Source of the DNA: Streptomyces sp. ERV7
GTDB lineage: Bacteria > Actinomycetota > Actinomycetes > Streptomycetales > Streptomycetaceae
Length of the DNA: 64,000 nt
Direction: 5' to 3'
Assembly (NCBI RefSeq): GCF_001653515.1
Contig: NZ_LYOY01000040.1
Span: 1,697,278-1,761,277, forward strand
Positions 60,356-64,000 of this stretch are shown piece by piece; the stretch's first letter is position 1; each line of letters opens with the position of its first letter. The notes under the pieces are model-generated. The model saw only the letters and a program-made list of their open reading frames with translations, ran no database searches and was not told the DNA's origin. The position numbers and the translations under genes are program-made.

Positions 60356-61430
60356 GGTTCTCAACTCGCTGAGTGACGGCGAATCCGACCAGGTGGCCCG
60401 ACTGGCCGTCGCCCGGTTCGCCCCACTCGCCCTGCTGGACGTCTCCGCCTGGTGGAACGGGGCGGTGCCCTCCGGGTACCGCCCGGCCGTCGGGGCGGCT
60501 CAGGGGTGGGCGACCACCCCGCCGTCCCCCCGGGACGTCGCCGCGCTGGAGAGCCTGGTCGACGAGGCGCTGGACGCGGAGGACGAGACCCCGACGGGGG
60601 AGGCGTACTACCCGTACCAGGCGGCCGCGATCCTGAGCCACTGCGCCTGGGGGCTCGGAGGCAATCCGGGAGGCAAGTTCCTCGCACGGCTGCGGGAGGA
60701 AGTCGACCGCTACGCCGGTCACGTCGACTGGCAGCTGGGCCGGAGCAGGATCCCCACCCAGGAGCCCGGCTGGTTCCGGTCGCGCGAGGAGAAGCTGTGG
60801 CTTCGCGCGGCCCGGCTCGGGGACGAGGCGGAGTACGCGGCGATGGCGGCGGTCTCCCGGCAGATCGCCGGGGAGTACGCGCACGCCGTCGCACGTGCCC
60901 TGTCCGAGGAGGCGACGGCCGACTATGTGCTGGTCGTCGAGGACGCGGTCAAGGACGCCTATGTACGGGCGGCCGACGCGGCGCCGGCCGGGGTGAGGGT
61001 CGCCGTCGGCGAGTCGCTGCACCTGCCGGACATGGACGACGCCAACCGTACGTACTTCGGGAATCCCGCCTTCGTCTATGTCTGGGGCGGGGACGGGGAG
61101 TACGTGGCCCGGCCCCACCCGGAACCGGGCCCCCAGCGGGGTCGGCGCGCCCGGCCAGACCGGCGGCAGCAGCCCGCCGGGTCCGCCCCGACGGCCCCGG
61201 TGCCCGTTCAGTTCCCGGTGCCCTTCCCCGTGCGGAGCCGGGCGCCCCACCCCCCGCTCTGCCTCCTGCTCGGCTGCGCTCGACACCCCTCAGCCTCCCG
61301 CGGCTCGGCGCCTGGACGGAGCACGGCGTCCCGGCCGCGGCTCCCCACGCGTGTCTCGCAGGTTTTCTTCCCGTTACCCGGCTCGTACTCACGTTTCCCC
61401 CGGCGGGGCGCGATCGTTGACCGGTCGTGA
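60342..61430 (+). CDS. Candidate immunity protein for the Rhs toxin
   Basis: It begins with GTG at 60342 inside the last codons of the toxin gene (14-base overlap), behind its own CAGGAGTGACT ribosome site. The first 265 or so residues look like a real acidic globular helical protein (VAEVLNSLSDGESDQVARLAVARFAPLALLDVSAWW ... YYPYQAAAILSHCAWGLGGNPGGKFLARLREEVDRY). No family is recognised and no signal peptide is present. The last ~95 residues (after RPHPEPGPQRG) are Pro/Arg/Ser-rich and look like read-through of non-coding DNA up to a stop overlapping the next start. The original stop may have been lost. Position directly after a toxin tip is the main argument for immunity. Confidence 0.75.
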   Translation: MGVAEVLNSLSDGESDQVARLAVARFAPLALLDVSAWWNGAVPSGYRPAVGAAQGWATTPPSPRDVAALESLVDEALDAEDETPTGEAYYPYQAAAILSHCAWGLGGNPGGKFLARLREEVDRYAGHVDWQLGRSRIPTQEPGWFRSREEKLWLRAARLGDEAEYAAMAAVSRQIAGEYAHAVARALSEEATADYVLVVEDAVKDAYVRAADAAPAGVRVAVGESLHLPDMDDANRTYFGNPAFVYVWGGDGEYVARPHPEPGPQRGRRARPDRRQQPAGSAPTAPVPVQFPVPFPVRSRAPHPPLCLLLGCARHPSASRGSAPGRSTASRPRLPTRVSQVFFPLPGSYSRFPRRGAIVDRS

Positions 61431-62683
61431 GATTCGTACTGAAGCGGGCAGGGGCGAGCACCGCGGCCGCCCTGGCATGGGTGGCACTGACGGCGGCACT
61501 GGTGGCCGGGGCGGCCGGGTGCAGCGGGGACCACCTGGACATCGGCGGGGTCGACGGGGTCAAGGACGTCGTCGCGGGCAAGGCGCCCTCGCCCCGCGAC
61601 GTGATCCTGGTGACCCCGGACGACGGGGCCAAGGGCGTCAAGGCGGACGGGAGGATCGAGGTGCGGGTGCCCAGCGGGCGCCTGGAGCGGGTCAGGGTGA
61701 TGAAGGCCGAGGACGCGCAGCCCGAGGAGGTGCCGGGCCGGATCACCGAGGACGGGCTCCACTGGGAGCCGGCCGAGGGCGCGGCGGCCCGGCTGGAACT
61801 CGCCGCCAAGTACACGGTGGACGCGGTGGCGCTCGACGGCCACGGCCACCGCCAGGCCCGGCACACCAGCTTCACCACACTGGTGCCCGAGCACCGGTTC
61901 ATCGGCTACTTCAAGCCGGAGAACCGCTCGACGGTCGGCGTCGGCATGATCATCTCGTTCAACTTCAACCAGGCGATCGAGAACAGGGCGGCCGTGGAGC
62001 GCGCCATCAGGGTCACCTCGCGGCCGCCGGTCGAGGTGGTGGGCCACTGGTTCGGCAAGGAGCGCCTGGACTTCCGGCCCAGGGAGTACTGGAAGCCCGG
62101 CACCAAGGTCACCGTGGACATGCGGCTGCGCGACGTCCCCGGCGCCCCGGGGGTCTACGGCGTCCAGGAGAAGCGGGTCGGCTTCACCATCGGGCGCGAC
62201 CAGGAGTCCCTGGTGGACGCCGACGCGCACACGATGGAGGTGCGCCGCGGCGGCGAGCTGGTCAGTACGGTCCCGATCTCGGCGGGATCGCCCAAGAACA
62301 CCACGTACAACGGCAAGATGGTCGTCACGGAGATGTTCGACGTGACCCGGATGAACAGCCGTACGGTCGGCTTCGGCGGGGAGTACGACATCCCGGACGT
62401 GCCGCACGCCATCCGGCTGACCGCCTCCGGCACCTTCCTGCACGGCAACTACTGGGCCTCCTCGGGCACCTTCGGCTCCAGCAACACCAGCCACGGCTGT
62501 GTGGGCCTGCGCGATGTGAAGGGCGGCAGCCCGGACACCCCGGCGGGCTGGTTCTTCGACCGCACGCTCGTCGGGGACGTGGTGGAGGTCGTCAACTCCC
62601 GGGACAAAACGGTCGCGGCCGACAACGGGCTCGGTGGCTGGAACCTGGACTGGGCGAAGTGGAGGGCGGGCTCGGCCCTCTGA
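61427..62683 (+). CDS. Lipoprotein L,D-transpeptidase with Ig-like domains
   Basis: A 418-residue YkuD-type peptidoglycan cross-linking enzyme making 3-3 links. It has a lipoprotein signal (LTAALVAGAAGCSGD; lipobox Cys about residue 32), two Ig-like domains (about 55-150 and 155-260, the second closing with FTIGRDQESLVDADAHTMEV) and the YkuD domain. Catalytic motif HGNYWASSGTFGSSNTSHGCVGLR holds His and the nucleophile Cys. Two-Ig architecture resembles mycobacterial LdtMt2. The GTG start has no clear ribosome site and overlaps the preceding stop by 4 bases. It is followed by a closely related gene. Confidence 0.93.
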   Translation: MRFVLKRAGASTAAALAWVALTAALVAGAAGCSGDHLDIGGVDGVKDVVAGKAPSPRDVILVTPDDGAKGVKADGRIEVRVPSGRLERVRVMKAEDAQPEEVPGRITEDGLHWEPAEGAAARLELAAKYTVDAVALDGHGHRQARHTSFTTLVPEHRFIGYFKPENRSTVGVGMIISFNFNQAIENRAAVERAIRVTSRPPVEVVGHWFGKERLDFRPREYWKPGTKVTVDMRLRDVPGAPGVYGVQEKRVGFTIGRDQESLVDADAHTMEVRRGGELVSTVPISAGSPKNTTYNGKMVVTEMFDVTRMNSRTVGFGGEYDIPDVPHAIRLTASGTFLHGNYWASSGTFGSSNTSHGCVGLRDVKGGSPDTPAGWFFDRTLVGDVVEVVNSRDKTVAADNGLGGWNLDWAKWRAGSAL

Positions 62684-62810
62684 CCCACCCTCGCCGGCCG
62701 GCCCGGCCCGTACACACCCCCGGTGACGTCGTGATGTCGCCACAGCGAACGCACAGGACCATTGGGACTGAACGGTGACATTCGCGTGGCGTTGAGTGTG
62801 CGTCCCGTGT

Positions 62811-62826
62811 GATTACCTAGGCAATC
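62811..62826. promoter_or_regulatory. Near-palindrome upstream of the second L,D-transpeptidase
   Basis: GATTACCTAGGCAATC is symmetric except for one base pair. It lies 84 bases before the GTG, in the 226-base gap between the two transpeptidase genes. It is a possible operator or promoter-associated element. Confidence 0.35.
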
Positions 62827-62909
62827 GTGTGCGCGCGAGGACGCGCGCGGGGGTGTTTTTCAGTGCGGGCCGTGGCGTGATCCAGGCCGTGCGAGGGGAG
62901 AGAACTGTC

Positions 62910-64000
62910 GTGAACGGGCAGCACATATCGGGGGCTCCGAAGAGGGCGGCGGGGCGGCGGCGCGGTACGCCGGGTCTGCTGGCTCTGCTGCTGGGGGCGC
63001 TGCTCCTGCTGGTCTCGGCGTGCGGCGGCGACGACTCCGCCTCAGGCGGGGGCGGCGACGGCAAGGGCAAGGCCGGCGCCGGCAAGGCGGGCGAGGACAC
63101 CAAGGCCTCGGCCGCGGTCGTGACCGTGGCGCCCAAGGACGGCTCCGGCGACGTGGCGACCAGCGGCGCGCTGAAGGTCTCCGCGAGCCAGGGCAAGCTC
63201 ACCGCCGTCGCGGTCGCGGACACCAAGGGCAACGCGGTGGCCGGGAAGATCTCCGCCGACGGCAGCGCCTGGACCCCGGACCAGCACCTCGCCTCCGCCA
63301 CCAAGTACAAGGTCCACGCGGTCGCCAAGGACGACGAGGGCCGCGAGTCCGCCAAGGACACCACCTTCACCACGCTCGTCCCCAAGAACACCTTCATCGG
63401 CACCTACGCCCCCGAGGACGGCGACACCGTCGGCGTCGGCATGCCGGTGTCGATCAACTTCAGCCGCGGCATCACCAACCCGCAGGCCGTCGAGAAGGCC
63501 ATCAAGGTGACGGCCGAGCCGTCGGTGCCGGTCGAGGGCCACTGGTTCGGCAACGACCGCCTGGACTTCCGCCCGGAGAAGTACTGGGCGGCGGGCACCA
63601 AGGTGACCGTCAAGTTCAACCTGGACGGCGTCGAGGGCCGCCCGGGCGTCTACGGCAAGCAGACCCGTACGGTGAAGTTCACCGTCGGCCGCTCGCAGGT
63701 CTCCACGGTGGACGCGAGCGCCCACACCATGTCCGTCGTGCGCGACGGCAAGGTCCTGCGCACCCTCCCGATCAGCGCGGGCGCCCCGGCGAACACCACG
63801 TACAACGGCCAGATGGTGATCAGCGAGAAGTACCAGGTGACCCGGATGAACGGCGCCACCGTGGGCTTCGGCGGCGAGTACGACATCAAGGACGTGCCGC
63901 ACGCGATGCGCCTGTCCAGCTCGGGCACCTTCCTCCACGGCAACTACTGGGGCGACCCCTCGGTGTTCGGCAACACCAACACCAGCCACGGCTGCGTGGG
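62910..64000 (+). CDS. Lipoprotein L,D-transpeptidase, partial (cut by window end)
   Basis: It starts with GTG behind GAGGGGAGAGAACTGTC. The 363 visible codons encode a lipoprotein signal (LLALLLGALLLLVSACGGDD, lipobox Cys about 38), a Gly/Lys linker, two Ig-like domains (VVTVAPKDGSGDVATSGALKV ... FTTLVPKNTFIGTYAPEDGDTVGVGMPVSINFS) and the YkuD domain up to HGNYWGDPSVFGNTNTSHGCVG, including the catalytic Cys. Close paralogue of the preceding gene, with the same domain order, so a tandem duplication is likely. The remaining C-terminus lies outside the window. Confidence 0.92.
   Translation, partial: MNGQHISGAPKRAAGRRRGTPGLLALLLGALLLLVSACGGDDSASGGGGDGKGKAGAGKAGEDTKASAAVVTVAPKDGSGDVATSGALKVSASQGKLTAVAVADTKGNAVAGKISADGSAWTPDQHLASATKYKVHAVAKDDEGRESAKDTTFTTLVPKNTFIGTYAPEDGDTVGVGMPVSINFSRGITNPQAVEKAIKVTAEPSVPVEGHWFGNDRLDFRPEKYWAAGTKVTVKFNLDGVEGRPGVYGKQTRTVKFTVGRSQVSTVDASAHTMSVVRDGKVLRTLPISAGAPANTTYNGQMVISEKYQVTRMNGATVGFGGEYDIKDVPHAMRLSSSGTFLHGNYWGDPSVFGNTNTSHGCV

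Noticed and set aside
1..64000. tRNA, rRNA or riboswitch genes
   Set aside because: No cloverleaf, rRNA-like stretch or recognisable riboswitch core was seen in any intergenic gap. This was by eye, without a covariance search.

Overview
The window is chromosomal DNA from a Streptomyces (or very close actinobacterium). Evidence: very high G+C with third-position GC bias, frequent GTG starts with GGAGG-type ribosome sites, U-tract-poor hairpin terminators, and Streptomyces-typical families (CslA/GlxA/CslZ, DUF6230/DUF6114, DUF3817, GlgE pathway, HelD). From memory, much of the gene order (thiolase, meaB, MarR, icmA, thioredoxin, pyk, ackA, pta, two-component system, MerR-trxA, helD, glgB, mak, treS, glgE, glgP) matches a conserved core region of S. 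coelicolor (about SCO5399-SCO5447). No tRNA, rRNA, insertion sequence or CRISPR array was seen.

Layout. 1-1207: end of an acetyl-CoA acetyltransferase and the mutase chaperone GTPase MeaB. 1208-4301: a GC-rich repeat block, a MarR regulator and three overlapping AIM24-family genes. 4481-5115: a DUF3817 membrane protein and a thiamine-binding-like protein. 5326-10124: cslA, glxA and the convergent GH6 glucanase (cslZ), a hyphal-tip glycan module. 10260-12938: MarR, a second DUF3817 protein and icmA, with a perfect palindrome before icmA. 13458-15311: TetR regulator divergent from a thioredoxin-TPR protein. 15948-18536: a DUF6230, DUF6114 and Ser/Pro-rich exported protein cluster. 18509-24883: D,D-carboxypeptidase with an apparent C-terminal frameshift, pyruvate kinase, acetate kinase, phosphotransacetylase. 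25049-30367: orphan sugar-binding lipoprotein, then a CitAB/DcuSR-type two-component system divergent from a C4-dicarboxylate symporter. 30440-34257: small membrane proteins, an aldo/keto reductase, a 5'-truncated epimerase next to a repeat block, and a MerR-thioredoxin pair. 34407-36683: HelD-type helicase. 36628-48401: glgB, mak, treS and glgE (trehalose to maltose-1-phosphate to alpha-glucan), a subtilase, and the divergent glgP. glgB has an apparent N-terminal frameshift.

48469-61430 looks accessory. A membrane protein and a half-length BMP-like protein precede a 10.8-kb gene for a 3585-residue secreted Rhs/YD-repeat protein. That protein has three LamG-like domains, a long Lys-rich segment, a Hint autoprocessing domain and a C-terminal tip with HAE and CPFC motifs, as expected of a zinc-dependent nucleic-acid deaminase toxin. 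The next gene starts inside the end of the toxin gene behind its own ribosome site and is the likely immunity gene. 61427-64000: two tandem Ig-like/YkuD L,D-transpeptidase lipoproteins, the second cut by the window edge just after its catalytic Cys.

The central-metabolism genes work together around C2-C4 units: thiolase, Icm/MeaB mutase, Pyk/AckA/Pta and dicarboxylate uptake. The GlgE branch with GlgP handles storage glucan. The most notable object is the Rhs-Hint-deaminase toxin with its overlapping candidate immunity gene.
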